From positions 434,001 to 498,000 of the forward strand of contig NZ_ACJX03000001.1 of the NCBI RefSeq assembly GCF_000160455.2: a stretch of 64,000 bases of DNA, given 5' to 3'. The translations under genes were made by a program, and so were the position numbers. Of the stretch, positions 44,852 to 54,521 are shown piece after piece (positions within the stretch are counted from its first letter, which is position 1; each line of letters starts with the position of its first letter). The notes under the pieces are model-generated. The model ran no database searches, was not told the DNA's origin, and saw only the letters and a list, made by a program, of their open reading frames with translations. The stretch is from Acetomicrobium hydrogeniformans ATCC BAA-1850. GTDB lineage: Bacteria > Synergistota > Synergistia > Synergistales > Acetomicrobiaceae.

Positions 44852-45700
44852 TCATTCAATGGAAAATCTCACCAAATTTTTAAAAGGGACATCGCGATGT
44901 CTCAATATGTTGACTAAAAGCTTTGCTGCCAAAACGCCCATCTCAAAACAGGGGAAATGAATGCAATATCCACCCATGGCTTTTGCGAAATCTCGTTCGT
45001 CGAACAAAAGCAACATATCCCCTTTACGAAAATATTCTTCTTTAAATCCTGAATCCTGATCTATTTCGTAATTGGAGTTGATTAATCGCCCAATTCCCTT
45101 TGGCAAGGTCCCGTCGCATACCCAAAGGGAATTTTTACCCTTTCCTTTGTACCCTTTGAGTTTTACTTTTAGAGTTCTATTAGGCTTGGTATCTCCCGCA
45201 AATACTATCCTGCGCCCGTCAGCTAGTTTTATTATCATTTGAGCCAAGTCCTCCCAAAAGGGCACAATGCTTACATGTTTATCTATCGTCTCTCCTACTG
45301 CTATCAAGGGAAAATCGACATCCGGCGGAGGGCTTCCCACCCAAATAATGCCTTCTACTTTATGCGCTACAAAACGAGATCGCAAAAAGCTCGCCTCAAA
45401 ATCGTCGGCTACATAAATAATGGGCTCCTTATTCACAGTTGCCATGATGCGATTTATCCCTTTCAAAAACCTATTTAATCCAGAAAATTGCTGCTCTTCA
45501 ACCTCTACGCTTATTAACCCTGACTTTCTTTCCGATAGCCCTCTAGCCAAGGCATTAGGTTTATATTCCAGACGCTTTATGACCTCCCAGACCTTTTCCC
45601 TCGTTTTTGACGATATTCGGGGGTCTCCTCGCAACACGCGGCTGACAGTTGCCTTGTCAACACCTGCCTCTTTCGCTACATCAGCCATTGTCACAGACAT
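44852..45700 (-). CDS. Short LacI-family transcriptional regulator
   Basis: The N-terminal HTH is classical: TMADVAKEAGVDKATVSRVLRG with the hinge KPNALARGLSERKS. The effector domain is divergent and short, so the protein has about 282 residues against the usual 330-340. ATG 45700 follows GGGAG. The C-terminus still has FEMGVLAAKLLVNILRH. It lies upstream of the FecCD operon on the same strand with only about 50 bases between, and could control it, though LacI members usually govern carbon uptake. Confidence 0.85.
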   Translation of the reverse strand: MSVTMADVAKEAGVDKATVSRVLRGDPRISSKTREKVWEVIKRLEYKPNALARGLSERKSGLISVEVEEQQFSGLNRFLKGINRIMATVNKEPIIYVADDFEASFLRSRFVAHKVEGIIWVGSPPPDVDFPLIAVGETIDKHVSIVPFWEDLAQMIIKLADGRRIVFAGDTKPNRTLKVKLKGYKGKGKNSLWVCDGTLPKGIGRLINSNYEIDQDSGFKEEYFRKGDMLLLFDERDFAKAMGGYCIHFPCFEMGVLAAKLLVNILRHRDVPFKNLVRFSIE

Positions 45701-45772
45701 TAGTTTCACTCCCAGTTAACTTGCCTTTATATCATAAACATATTGTAATAGTCATTTTACACCACATAATAT

Positions 45773-45802
45773 CCGGGGCAGGAGGTTCCGCTCCTGCCCC
45801 GG
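45773..45802 (-). terminator. Strong G/C hairpin after the motility peptide gene
   Basis: A perfect 12-bp stem, 45773-45784 with 45791-45802, with a 6-base loop. It sits 8 bases after the peptide gene stop on the minus strand. The following sequence is AT-rich but without a true T-run. Confidence 0.65.
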
Positions 45803-45810
45803 AGGGGGCT

Positions 45811-45975
45811 TCAGGCTTGTATGTCCAAATTTGATCCAATGCCCAGACTTTGAAAGAGCTCCTGCAACATTGCCTGCTGCAAATTTAAGGTCCTTTTCAA
45901 CATAGCCGCAGCAACAACACCCTGCACGTCTTTTACTGCCTCACTGGAGATGTTGCTTGTTTGTCCTACCTCCAT
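45811..45975 (-). CDS. YjfB-like putative motility peptide
   Basis: A 54-residue frame from ATG 45975, which GGAGG precedes by 8 bases (an ATG six bases upstream is too close to the SD). The segment DVQGVVAAAMLKRTLNLQQA followed by MLQELFQSLG matches the small YjfB family of putative motility proteins. It has no signal peptide and only a helical core. It is transcribed alone between two hairpins. Confidence 0.72.
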   Translation of the reverse strand: MEVGQTSNISSEAVKDVQGVVAAAMLKRTLNLQQAMLQELFQSLGIGSNLDIQA

Positions 45976-46159
45976 GGGCATCACCTCCCCTTACGGCCCT
46001 AATAAATTATAGACTATTTTCAAAATACCCGCATACGACCTATAGTCCTTGCTGTATTTCATCGTCATAAGCCATGTAACAATACGGTATATTAGCTTCA
46101 GGATTCATGGCCATGCTATAATAATTTTGTATTAACATAATTTGAGGGGGTGCGAAATA

Positions 46160-48106
46160 ATGGAAATCAAATACAAAAACTTGTTTTCCGAAGGAAAGAT
46201 AGGCAATTTAAATGTTAGAAATCGCATTGTCATGCCTCCCATGGGCACAAACTTTGCAAATGCAGATGGCTCTGTAAGTCAGGTGCTTATCGATTATTAC
46301 AAAGAACGGGCCTGTGGTGGGGTTGGATTGATCATTACCGAAATAGTTTGCGTTGACAGCCCGGTGGGAAAGGCCATCACAAATCAACTCTGCCTTGACG
46401 ACGACAAATACATTGGCGGTTTTTCCGATTTAGCCGAAGCCGTCCACTTGGAAGGAGCCAAGGTATTCGTCCAGCTCCATCATGCCGGAAGACAAACTAC
46501 TCCGAACATTACCGGAGGAATTCAGCCGGTGTGTCCCTCTGCAACCCATGAAGGGTTTTTGAACGTCACACCCAGAGAACTGTCAAACGAAGAGATAGAA
46601 GATCTCGTACAAAAATTCGTAAGCGCTGCTGTTCGGGCCAAGATGGCCGGAATTGATGGCGTAGAGCTCCATGGAGCTCATGGTTACCTTATCGGCCAGT
46701 TTATGTCACCTCATATAAATAAGCGCACGGATAAGTGGGGAGGAAGCACTGAACGACGCATGCGGTTTCCCCTCGAGATTATAAAGGGCATTCGACAATC
46801 TTTGGGACCGAATTTTCCCATATGCTTCCGCTTTAATGCAGACGACTTTGTGGAAGATGGAATAACATTGGATGAAGCTAAAATAATTGCAAAGATATTA
46901 GAGGACGCAGGAGTAAACGTCCTAAGCGTGAGCGTTGGTATTTACGAAACCATGCCAAAACTGCTTGAGCCTTTCCATTTTGAAGAAGGGTGGCGGGTTT
47001 ATACGGCTGAAGCGATTAAAAAGGTTGTCAACATCCCTGTCATAACAGTCGGAGTTATACGCAATCCCGAGTTCGCAGAAACAGTCATAGCCGAAGGCAA
47101 AGCAGATTTTGTGGCCATTGGACGCGGCCTCATAGCCGATCCCGAATGGCCAAAAAAGGCTTATGAGGGACGCGACGAAGAGATACGAAAATGCATTTCC
47201 TGCAACACTTGCATTGGTTTGAAGGTCTTTGCTGGTCAAAAAATGAGATGTGCCGTTAACCCCAAAGTAGGGTATGAGTGGAAGTACCAATGCCTTCCTT
47301 CCGCCTGCGAGAGAAAAAAGGTCGTGGTGGTCGGAGGCGGGCCTGCCGGAACATATGCTGCCGTAACCGCTGCCCGGAGGGGGCACGAAGTCACTCTCAT
47401 TGAAAAGGAGGATAAAATTGGCGGTCAGCTAAACCTCTCAAGCCTGCCGCCTGGAAAGGATAAAATTAACTGGTTTACCGAATGGCTTGAAGGAGAATTA
47501 AAGCGAACAAATGTCACTGTCAGGCTAGGTGAATGTGCAACTGCTGAGAAATTATACGAATTAAAACCAGATGTCGTCATTGTAGCCACCGGGGCAGAGC
47601 CGATTGTACCAAACATCCCTGGCACAGAGAGGGCTCTTCTTTCTTGGGACGTTTTAAGAGGAAAGGCCAACATTCCATCAGGAGAAGATGTGGTAATAGT
47701 AGGCGGAGGGTTAGTGGGCTGTGAGACCGCTAACTACCTCCTTGGAAAGGGATGCAATGTCACTATAATCGAAATGCTTGACGATATAGCTCTAGATATG
47801 GAGCCAATCGAAAGATTTGATCTTCTTACACTCTTTGCCTCTAAGGGTGTAAAAGCTCTGACAAAAAGTCTGGTAACCAATATAACCCCTGACTCAATCG
47901 AGATGGTAGATGTTACATCGCGACAAATAAAACAAATACCGGCAAAGCACGTAGTATTGGCCGTGGGACAAAAACCCGTGGGATGCGAATTAGCAAGGGA
48001 TTTATCCGACAAAGGCATCCCCGTAATTACTGTGGGCGACGCTCGATCCGTAGGCAAGATAGTCGATGCATCGTTATTCGGTTTTAACGCAGGTGTAAAG
48101 GTATAA
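46160..48106 (+). CDS. Old-yellow-enzyme-type NADH:flavin oxidoreductase with FAD domain (enoate/dienoyl-CoA reductase type)
   Basis: A 648-residue enzyme. The TIM-barrel FMN domain (about 1-330) has RIVMPPMGTNFA, VELHGAHGYLIGQFMSP and AIGRGLIADPEW. A 4Fe-4S binding segment follows (CISCNTCIG plus a later Cys, near 345-365). The C-terminal part (380-648) binds FAD and NAD(P) (VVVVGGGPAGTYAA, VVIVGGGLVGCE). ATG 46160 is chosen after a GAGGGGG SD. Such enzymes reduce activated C=C bonds; the substrate is not readable from this context. Confidence 0.9.
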   Translation: MEIKYKNLFSEGKIGNLNVRNRIVMPPMGTNFANADGSVSQVLIDYYKERACGGVGLIITEIVCVDSPVGKAITNQLCLDDDKYIGGFSDLAEAVHLEGAKVFVQLHHAGRQTTPNITGGIQPVCPSATHEGFLNVTPRELSNEEIEDLVQKFVSAAVRAKMAGIDGVELHGAHGYLIGQFMSPHINKRTDKWGGSTERRMRFPLEIIKGIRQSLGPNFPICFRFNADDFVEDGITLDEAKIIAKILEDAGVNVLSVSVGIYETMPKLLEPFHFEEGWRVYTAEAIKKVVNIPVITVGVIRNPEFAETVIAEGKADFVAIGRGLIADPEWPKKAYEGRDEEIRKCISCNTCIGLKVFAGQKMRCAVNPKVGYEWKYQCLPSACERKKVVVVGGGPAGTYAAVTAARRGHEVTLIEKEDKIGGQLNLSSLPPGKDKINWFTEWLEGELKRTNVTVRLGECATAEKLYELKPDVVIVATGAEPIVPNIPGTERALLSWDVLRGKANIPSGEDVVIVGGGLVGCETANYLLGKGCNVTIIEMLDDIALDMEPIERFDLLTLFASKGVKALTKSLVTNITPDSIEMVDVTSRQIKQIPAKHVVLAVGQKPVGCELARDLSDKGIPVITVGDARSVGKIVDASLFGFNAGVKV

Positions 48107-48133
48107 ACTAGCGATAGCGCAATATGTAAAAAT

Positions 48134-48182
48134 TAACGCCTCTTTCTCCCTAATTAAGAAGAAAGAGGCGTTATATAATTTT
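48134..48182 (+). terminator. Terminator of the flavin oxidoreductase gene
   Basis: A 13-bp stem, 48134-48146 with 48161-48173, followed by ATAATTTT on the plus strand. Confidence 0.85.
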
Positions 48183-48206
48183 CGGTGCCTTATACGACCA
48201 ATTGCA

Positions 48207-48548
48207 TTACTTTTTCCCAAGCCTCACAAGCCAATAAGCAATGGCAAGCAAAAGAATCAGACCCAAGTTGCTACTGGTTTGACCCACCTTGAGGCTGACT
48301 ACCGTTACGATCATGATGGCAAACCCGATACCCATTAATACCTCTCCGGTTATTAGTCCAGCAGCTCCAAGAACGCCGATATCATTAGTCGACTCGTTTT
48401 TACCCCTTCTCAGTTTTCTGCTTACAGAATTCAGTATGCCTCCGAAAAATATGGCCACACCCAAACTAAAGGGAAGATAGAGACCGACAGCAACGGGCAT
48501 GACGGGAGTACGGAAGTTAGAACCTTTAGCAGCAAGGATTTCATTAAT
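48207..48548 (-). pseudogene. C-terminal remnant of an OPT-family oligopeptide transporter
   Basis: The frame holds only the last ~115 residues of an OPT/YSL-type transporter. INEILAAKGSNFRTPVMPVA, then VGLYLPFSLGVAIFFGGIL and AAGLITGEVLMGIGFAI, match the C-terminal membrane part of the ~600-residue family. The open frame runs back to 48719, but that part overlaps the L,D-transpeptidase gene and has no OPT similarity. There is no credible start. I read it as a 5'-deleted relic. Confidence 0.75.
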
Positions 48549-48558
48549 TTCGGTCCTT

Positions 48559-48584
48559 GGGAGGAGTGCTCCTCCCTGTTTTTT
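48559..48584 (+). terminator. Terminator-like hairpin inside the OPT relic boundary
   Basis: GGGAGGAG 48559-48566 pairs with CTCCTCCC 48569-48576 and is followed by TGTTTTTT on the plus strand. No plus-strand gene needs it here. On the minus strand it follows the L,D-transpeptidase gene but lacks a downstream T-run. It marks the edge of the OPT similarity. Confidence 0.55.
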
Positions 48585-48628
48585 GCGTACTATGCTCATC
48601 CCTGCACTCATACCCTTGTGAGTGGGAT

Positions 48629-49333
48629 TTAATTTAGTGACTCCAGAATAACTACCTTTTGGCCTTTCATGCTCATGCTCACGACTTCCAACAGATCGTC
48701 GTTCGCCATCCTTATACATCCGTGGCTTGCGTCCGTTCCTATTTCATGCAGATGTTCATCGTCGGTTCCATGAATTCCTATCCCTTTCCACCCCGTTTCA
48801 AGGCGAATAAAATAGGGCCCATACCCTATCCGCTCTTTTGTGGCTTTATCGACGTAGCTACCCCAAAAGCTGGAATCCTCGATAGATTTTACGTAAAAAA
48901 CACCTTCAGGAGTACGCATATCCCCTACTTTAAGTTTTTGCCCAGGATTTCTTCCCGTTGCCACCATCCATCCGCCGTATATCACTTTATCTGTTTCAGA
49001 GAGAGCCAGTAAAACATGTTCTTTCTTAGAACAAACCCATGTTATTTTAGCTAAATCACTGGGAGGAACATTTAGCGACAGCATAACTTCCGAAAATTCG
49101 ACGACAGAAGTGCCTTGCACTAAAGAAAAATAATTTACTGCCATTTGGATTAAATCATTTTCGGCAAGCCTATATGTGGCCTCCGCATTGGACACATTGC
49201 ATAACGTAAACATATACAAAAATAAACATATTATTAAAGATTTTAAAAATAAACAATAAGTTATTTTTATTTTTTTATACTGCATTATTATGTATTTTAT
49301 TAACATATTTGGATTTTTATTAAATCGTCTCAA
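48629..49333 (-). CDS. L,D-transpeptidase (YkuD domain)
   Basis: A roughly 234-residue exported protein. TTG 49333 is SD-supported (GGAGG, 8 bases); shorter starts at 49306 or 49285 would give a more typical signal peptide (KSLIICLFLYMFTLCNVSNA). The YkuD catalytic site is HGTDDEHLHEIGTDASHGCI, with the Cys nucleophile at its end. It forms 3-3 cross-links in peptidoglycan or attaches proteins to it. Its start overlaps the kinase gene end. Confidence 0.9.
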   Translation of the reverse strand: MRRFNKNPNMLIKYIIMQYKKIKITYCLFLKSLIICLFLYMFTLCNVSNAEATYRLAENDLIQMAVNYFSLVQGTSVVEFSEVMLSLNVPPSDLAKITWVCSKKEHVLLALSETDKVIYGGWMVATGRNPGQKLKVGDMRTPEGVFYVKSIEDSSFWGSYVDKATKERIGYGPYFIRLETGWKGIGIHGTDDEHLHEIGTDASHGCIRMANDDLLEVVSMSMKGQKVVILESLN

Positions 49334-50966
49334 AACAGCTTCCTCCAATGAACTCCCGTATTATCGAATTATTAGGAACGCCATCGGCAGGCATGAAAGG
49401 TACATAATGCAAAAAGGTCAACAATCTTTGCGCTTCGCCGAACATGGGCGAATCCTCATGGATATTTCTAAGCAAAGGTTCAGCATAACCTTTCAATACG
49501 GCAAGTTCGTATACGGTAGCAGAATTGAACATAACATGAGCTCTCTCTTGATAGGGAAATATATGTTTTTGTGCTCCCCTTGTCACCGATGGCCATTGGA
49601 TTAAAGTCGCTTCGGGACTCTTGCCCCTTGTCCGATAATCCCTGACCAATCGCCTTATAAGTCTGTTATCTGTCGTACTTGTCCTATTGTGGCGATCAAG
49701 ATTAATCCCCGTTAAGGGGGAAACGTATATCCTCCACTTATTGTACTCGGGGATACTTTTGGTGACCATTTCATTCAAACCATGAATCCCCTCAATAACT
49801 ATGATGTCACCATCTTTAATACGCATTCGTCTTCCTCTTTCTCTTTTGCCCGTGAAAAAGTTAAATTTAGAGATTTCGACCTCTTCGCCATCGAAGAGGT
49901 TAACTAAACTTTCGTTTATCAAATCCAAGTCAAGGGCTTCGATAGCTTCGAAATCATAATTGCCCTTTTCATCCTTAGGTGTTTTTTCTCTCTCAACAAA
50001 ATAATCGTCCAGGGAAATTATAAATACCCGCTTACCAAACACCTGAAGTTGAATACGCAATCGATGAGCAGATGTGGTCTTACCTGAAGCCGAAGGTCCG
50101 GCAATACAGATCAACCTTATATTGTTATTTACCGCAATATTTTTAGCCAATTGCGACAACCACTGAGAATGCAACGCTTCCGATATTTGTATTACATCAT
50201 TGGATTCACCCCTTGAAACCAAGGCGTGAAGGTTTTCCATGGTATTTATTCCTAAGATATCAAGCCATCTTGCATATACCGTAAAAACTTCTGCCAAACG
50301 CTTAGAGGGCATAAAGGGCGGAAGCCCCTGAGGATAGGCAACTGTCGGAAACCTCAATACCATGCCCTGGTCGTATGGTATGAGGTCATAGGTTTTCATA
50401 TAACCTGTTGACGGGGCAAGAGGCGCGTAAAAATAACCGTAGGTATTATCGCTTCTATAAACCTCTATAGGATCGACAGCTGCCCACCTCAACAAGTTGG
50501 CCTTATCCATATTTCCTTGACGGGTAAATATTCTCTTGGCTTTGTCGCCCGATATTACCTCTCGTTTTATGGGAATATCGGCATTAACCAGTCTATCCAA
50601 TTCGCGTTTTATGGCATCTAACTTTTTCTCCGTGACTGAACCGGATTCAAGCTCACAGTAATAGCCGTCGCTAATCGAGTGCCTGATGAATACGTCTTCC
50701 GACAAAGCGTTCATACAGGCAAGAACCAGCAAAAAACTGAGACTTCTTCTGTATACTTCCATCCCCTCAAAGCTTGAGGTGTCCACAAACTCTATGCAAC
50801 TATCGTCATCCACGACCCAATCCAAAGGGCGCAAGTAGCGATTTACTCTCCAAGCCACTATATTGGACTCGTGCCCCTTGCCACAGGCAACAAGCACGTC
50901 CTGCCCCTTTACAGGTCGCGCAAAAAGCAGCCTGTTTCCGTTCTTTACCTTGACGACAAAGCTCAT
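49320..50966 (-). CDS. Uridine kinase-like nucleoside kinase with TGS/ThrRS-like N-terminus
   Basis: A protein of about 548 residues. The N-terminal ~200 residues resemble TGS and the threonyl-tRNA synthetase editing-like region. The kinase P-loop GPSASGKTT lies near residue 290, followed by ISLDDYFVERE and IVIEGIHGLNEMV, as in uridine/cytidine kinases. ATG 50966 is chosen; the TTG 51005 alternative lacks an SD. The family is widespread in anaerobes and Thermotoga, with undefined substrate. Confidence 0.85.
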   Translation of the reverse strand: MSFVVKVKNGNRLLFARPVKGQDVLVACGKGHESNIVAWRVNRYLRPLDWVVDDDSCIEFVDTSSFEGMEVYRRSLSFLLVLACMNALSEDVFIRHSISDGYYCELESGSVTEKKLDAIKRELDRLVNADIPIKREVISGDKAKRIFTRQGNMDKANLLRWAAVDPIEVYRSDNTYGYFYAPLAPSTGYMKTYDLIPYDQGMVLRFPTVAYPQGLPPFMPSKRLAEVFTVYARWLDILGINTMENLHALVSRGESNDVIQISEALHSQWLSQLAKNIAVNNNIRLICIAGPSASGKTTSAHRLRIQLQVFGKRVFIISLDDYFVEREKTPKDEKGNYDFEAIEALDLDLINESLVNLFDGEEVEISKFNFFTGKRERGRRMRIKDGDIIVIEGIHGLNEMVTKSIPEYNKWRIYVSPLTGINLDRHNRTSTTDNRLIRRLVRDYRTRGKSPEATLIQWPSVTRGAQKHIFPYQERAHVMFNSATVYELAVLKGYAEPLLRNIHEDSPMFGEAQRLLTFLHYVPFMPADGVPNNSIIREFIGGSCFETI

Positions 50967-51101
50967 GCTATGTTTTTTTACCTCCACTACGTCTTTATTG
51001 CGCAATCGTCTATATCACACGAAAATCCCGCTAGTTTTATATTTTAGCATGGGATAATTTTCAAAGGAAGAAGCTTTTAAATAATAGTTTTCCGATTATC
51101 C

Positions 51102-51950
51102 TTACCTGGGCGGCTCCCATTTCTTCGCTATGGACTGAGTCACTCTATCGATAACTATAGCCATCACAACAACTGACAATCCCGCTTCAAATCCTCTGCC
51201 TATATCTATTCTATTTATGGAGAGCAACACCTCCTGACCAAGCCCCCTGGCCCCGATCATCGAGGCAACGACAACCATAGCTAAAGCCATCATTGTAGTT
51301 TGATTGACACCGGTAAGAATGGAAGGCATTGCCAGCGGAATCCTTACTTCCTTGAGCAGTTGCCACTTCGTTGCGCCATAAGCCAAAGCGGCCTCTTCTA
51401 TGTTTTTAGGCACATGCCTTAAACCCATATTCGTCAGCCTTATTACAGGTGGTAACGAATATATCAAGGTGGCCAAAACCGCAGGCACCTTGCCAAGGCC
51501 AAAGAGCATCATGGCTGGGATTAAATACACGAAGCTCGGCATAGTCTGCATCCCATCCAAAATTGGCCTTATGACCACCGCAAAGGAGTTGATCTCCGCC
51601 ATCAGTATCCCCATGGGAATACCTATTAACAGCGAAATTATAACCGCCGTCAGCACGACGGCCAGCGATTCCATCGCCAATGCCCATAATCCGAAGGCAC
51701 CGATCAACAATGGCAAGATAGCCAAGGTCAAAGAAGCAATGAGCTTTTTCGTGGTTGTAAATAGCACCACAAAAACAATTATCATATACAACCACCAGGG
51801 GACCATCAGCAGTATTTCGTTTATCCTTAGCAACATAGTAAGGATACCAGTAGAAATAGCGTCAAATACAGGTGCATATGAATCTAGCAACCAATCTACG
51901 AAATTATTGACTTGTTCCGCTACATGAAAAGTGAAATGCTCTGGAAACAT
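51102..51950 (-). CDS. Glycine betaine/proline ABC transporter permease
   Basis: A 282-residue permease of the ProW/OpuAB class with about six membrane segments. The EAALAYGATKWQLLKEVRIPLA loop, read in parts, and TMMALAMVVVASMIGARGLG match. Preferred start ATG 51950 follows GGAGGTG. It is the last gene of the operon binding protein - ATPase - permease. Confidence 0.92.
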   Translation of the reverse strand: MFPEHFTFHVAEQVNNFVDWLLDSYAPVFDAISTGILTMLLRINEILLMVPWWLYMIIVFVVLFTTTKKLIASLTLAILPLLIGAFGLWALAMESLAVVLTAVIISLLIGIPMGILMAEINSFAVVIRPILDGMQTMPSFVYLIPAMMLFGLGKVPAVLATLIYSLPPVIRLTNMGLRHVPKNIEEAALAYGATKWQLLKEVRIPLAMPSILTGVNQTTMMALAMVVVASMIGARGLGQEVLLSINRIDIGRGFEAGLSVVVMAIVIDRVTQSIAKKWEPPR

Positions 51951-51968
51951 ATTCTCTTCACCTCCTCG

Positions 51969-52883
51969 TTACGAGCTTGCAGGCGTACTTGCCAGCTTGT
52001 TACCCAAACTCAGTTTCGTCTTTTCCAGCGTCCGCCTTTCGTCGGCAACGAAAGCAGCTACGTAGTCATCTGCCGGATTCGAAACGATCTCATCCGGTGT
52101 CCCGATTTGAACTATACTTCCCCTTCTCATGATGGCCATTCTGTCACCTAACCGCAAAGCTTCCGATAAATCATGAGTAACAAACATTATGCTTTTTTTC
52201 ATTTCTTCCTGCAGCCTCAACAGTTCGTCCTGTAGTTGTCTGCTGATAAGAGGATCCAGACCGCTAAAAGGTTCGTCCATCAGAAGTACAGGGGCATCCA
52301 TTACCAGCGCACGGGCAATTCCGACCCTTTGCTGCATTCCGCCGGACAATGCGGCAGGATAATAATTCTCCCATCCCTTCAAACCCACTCTTGCTATTGC
52401 AGCATTGGCTTTTCGATATCTTTCCTCTTCCGGTTCGCCTCGAAGCTTTAAGCCGAAGGCAACGTTATCCAGAACTGTTTTGTGGGGAAGCAAACCATAG
52501 TGCTGAAAAACCATCGCGGCTTGATATCTTCTGTGCTTAACCAATTCCTTTTTGCTCAAAGAGGTGATATCGAGATCATTGATTTTAATCGTTCCTGCCG
52601 TAACTTCTATCAATCTCATGAGACAGCGTATAAGGGTTGACTTTCCGCTGCCGGATAACCCCATGACGATAAAAATCTCTCCAGGATATATTTCGAAAGA
52701 TACATCCCTCACAGCCACTACAACTTTGCCGTCTTTTTCCATCTGTGAAATCGTTACTTCATCGTGAACGTCGATATTTAATGTTTTCTTCCCTTTTAAA
52801 CGTTGTCCTTTAGAAAACACCTTCCACAGGTTTTTTACCTCAACAACCGGAGAAATAGCATTTATAGACTTAATCTCACTCAT
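51969..52883 (-). CDS. Glycine betaine/proline ABC transporter ATP-binding protein
   Basis: A 304-residue ProV/OpuAA-type ATPase: Walker A GLSGSGKST, VFQHYGLLPHKTVLDNVAFG, signature LSGGMQQRVG, Walker B VLLMDEPFSGLDP. ATG 52883 follows GGGAG by 8 bases. The C-terminus is shorter than E. coli ProV and lacks a second CBS domain, so osmosensing by tandem CBS is unlikely. Confidence 0.93.
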   Translation of the reverse strand: MSEIKSINAISPVVEVKNLWKVFSKGQRLKGKKTLNIDVHDEVTISQMEKDGKVVVAVRDVSFEIYPGEIFIVMGLSGSGKSTLIRCLMRLIEVTAGTIKINDLDITSLSKKELVKHRRYQAAMVFQHYGLLPHKTVLDNVAFGLKLRGEPEEERYRKANAAIARVGLKGWENYYPAALSGGMQQRVGIARALVMDAPVLLMDEPFSGLDPLISRQLQDELLRLQEEMKKSIMFVTHDLSEALRLGDRMAIMRRGSIVQIGTPDEIVSNPADDYVAAFVADERRTLEKTKLSLGNKLASTPASS

Positions 52884-53085
52884 CCACATCACTCCCATTT
52901 TCGTGGACTTTCAAAAACAAATAGGGATAAAATTTGACCAAAATAATCGATCAAACTTTATCCCACCCAAACCACCCAAGTACTTTTATAAAATTTACAT
53001 ATTGTATTGAGCTAGAAAATCCGCCTCTTTCAACAGAAATTTAAGTTTTTAACCGAAATCTAACTCGATCAACGAATTTTAAGAT

Positions 53086-54117
53086 CTATTCCTTAACGAC
53101 CTCTTTATCCAATGCCTCTTTCAGCTTGTCTATATGAGGATCGCCAGAAATGGGAAACCACTGCTCCCATTGCTCGGGAAACTTTTTCAAAAACCATATG
53201 GCAGCATCTTTAGGTCGCAGCTCATTCTGCCACATGTAGGCAAGTGCTTCGTTTGTCTGTTCGATCGTCGCTTCGTAATTTGCTAAAAACGATATGACGA
53301 AGGGGTCTTTCTGCAGTAATTTTGCGCTCGCTCCTACATGGACTTTTGATTTAGGAAAATCACATCTGTAGCCGTTTTCTTCGTTCCATAATTTGATATC
53401 ATATGGCGGTTCCTCGATTTTAGTCATGTCAAAAAGGCCAAGAATCGGCGTAGGCTCCCAATAGTAGAAAAATATAGGCTCACCTTTTCGATAGGCACTT
53501 ACTATTGCAGTGGAGAGAGCTGCGTCAGAGCCTGGCTCAAAAGATTGATAATACTTATCCAATCCATATGATTTAAGTTTTTCCATGTTTATAGAGCTAA
53601 TCATCCAACCTGTGGGGCCATTGTAAAATCTACCCTTATTAGGATTCTCCGGATCCTTAAAAAGTTCCCAATATTTAGGAAGATCCTCAATACTTTTGAG
53701 GTCCGGCGCCATTGGTTTAATACCTCTTTCGGGATCGCCCTTAATGACATATGTGGGTACATACCAACCCTGGCCGGCATCTGGATAGGTCGAACCTAAA
53801 TCCAAACATTCGCCGCTTTCCACATATTTACCCCATGCCTCAATATTGTCCGACCATATTTCCATGGATACATCTACATCGCCTCGCGCCATCCCCAATA
53901 ACAAGGGAAGACTTTCTCCAAAGCTATAGGAAACGCTATATCCATAAGCCTTTTCCAATATATAACCGGCAATACGATTATGTATTTGTACACTATCCCA
54001 ACTAAAATCCCCAAAGGTGATGTTTTTCGCTTTGGCAAATGATATTGCAGGTGAAGAGAGAAGAAAGAAAGAAAATACTACTATTACTATCAGCACAGTG
54101 ATTGCCCTTTTAAACAT
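53086..54117 (-). CDS. Glycine betaine/proline/choline-binding protein
   Basis: A 343-residue exported protein with signal ITVLIVIVVFSFFLLSSPAI. It has the OpuAC/ProX-type fold: ITFGDFSWDSVQIHNRIAGY, MARGDVDVSMEIWSDNIEAW and repeated Trp/Tyr that form the quaternary amine cage (for example YYWEPTPIL). ATG 54117 follows GGGGGG. It delivers a betaine-like ligand, for osmoprotection or as a substrate in an anaerobe. First gene of the operon. Confidence 0.92.
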   Translation of the reverse strand: MFKRAITVLIVIVVFSFFLLSSPAISFAKAKNITFGDFSWDSVQIHNRIAGYILEKAYGYSVSYSFGESLPLLLGMARGDVDVSMEIWSDNIEAWGKYVESGECLDLGSTYPDAGQGWYVPTYVIKGDPERGIKPMAPDLKSIEDLPKYWELFKDPENPNKGRFYNGPTGWMISSINMEKLKSYGLDKYYQSFEPGSDAALSTAIVSAYRKGEPIFFYYWEPTPILGLFDMTKIEEPPYDIKLWNEENGYRCDFPKSKVHVGASAKLLQKDPFVISFLANYEATIEQTNEALAYMWQNELRPKDAAIWFLKKFPEQWEQWFPISGDPHIDKLKEALDKEVVKE

Positions 54118-54293
54118 GCAAATACCCCCCTTTAATTCATGCAAAACCTCACATCCTTCGATTCGAAAGCGACGGATAAAGGATTATCGGTTACTGAATA
54201 TTTGAACTTTATGTTTCGTCCACTGTAATATATGCGGTTTTTATATCTGGCCAGACTCATTTGAAAGTGGATTTGATTACGATCATCTATTTT

Positions 54294-54322
54294 AAAATAC
54301 AATAATATTAATATTTGTCAAG
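54294..54322 (-). promoter_or_regulatory. Promoter candidate of the betaine transport operon
   Basis: On the minus strand TTGACA (54317-54322) and TATTTT (54294-54299) are 17 bases apart. This lies about 180 bases before the binding-protein ATG. The remainder of 54145-54521 is AT-rich and shows no other feature I can support. Confidence 0.55.
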
Positions 54323-54521
54323 TTAACTGTATACATTTTATTGTCAATATATGAACACCAGAAAACAATAAACCCCTTGATATATTAGCCAAAATCAGAC
54401 ATTACGGACGAAATAACGTCAAAGAAAAAATTTTAAAAATACTGTACACAAACCTTCAAGCAAGATCAGACACAATCAAAGCGTCAAAATCGCTTTAGCA
54501 CACTGTCACCCAAAAAACTTC

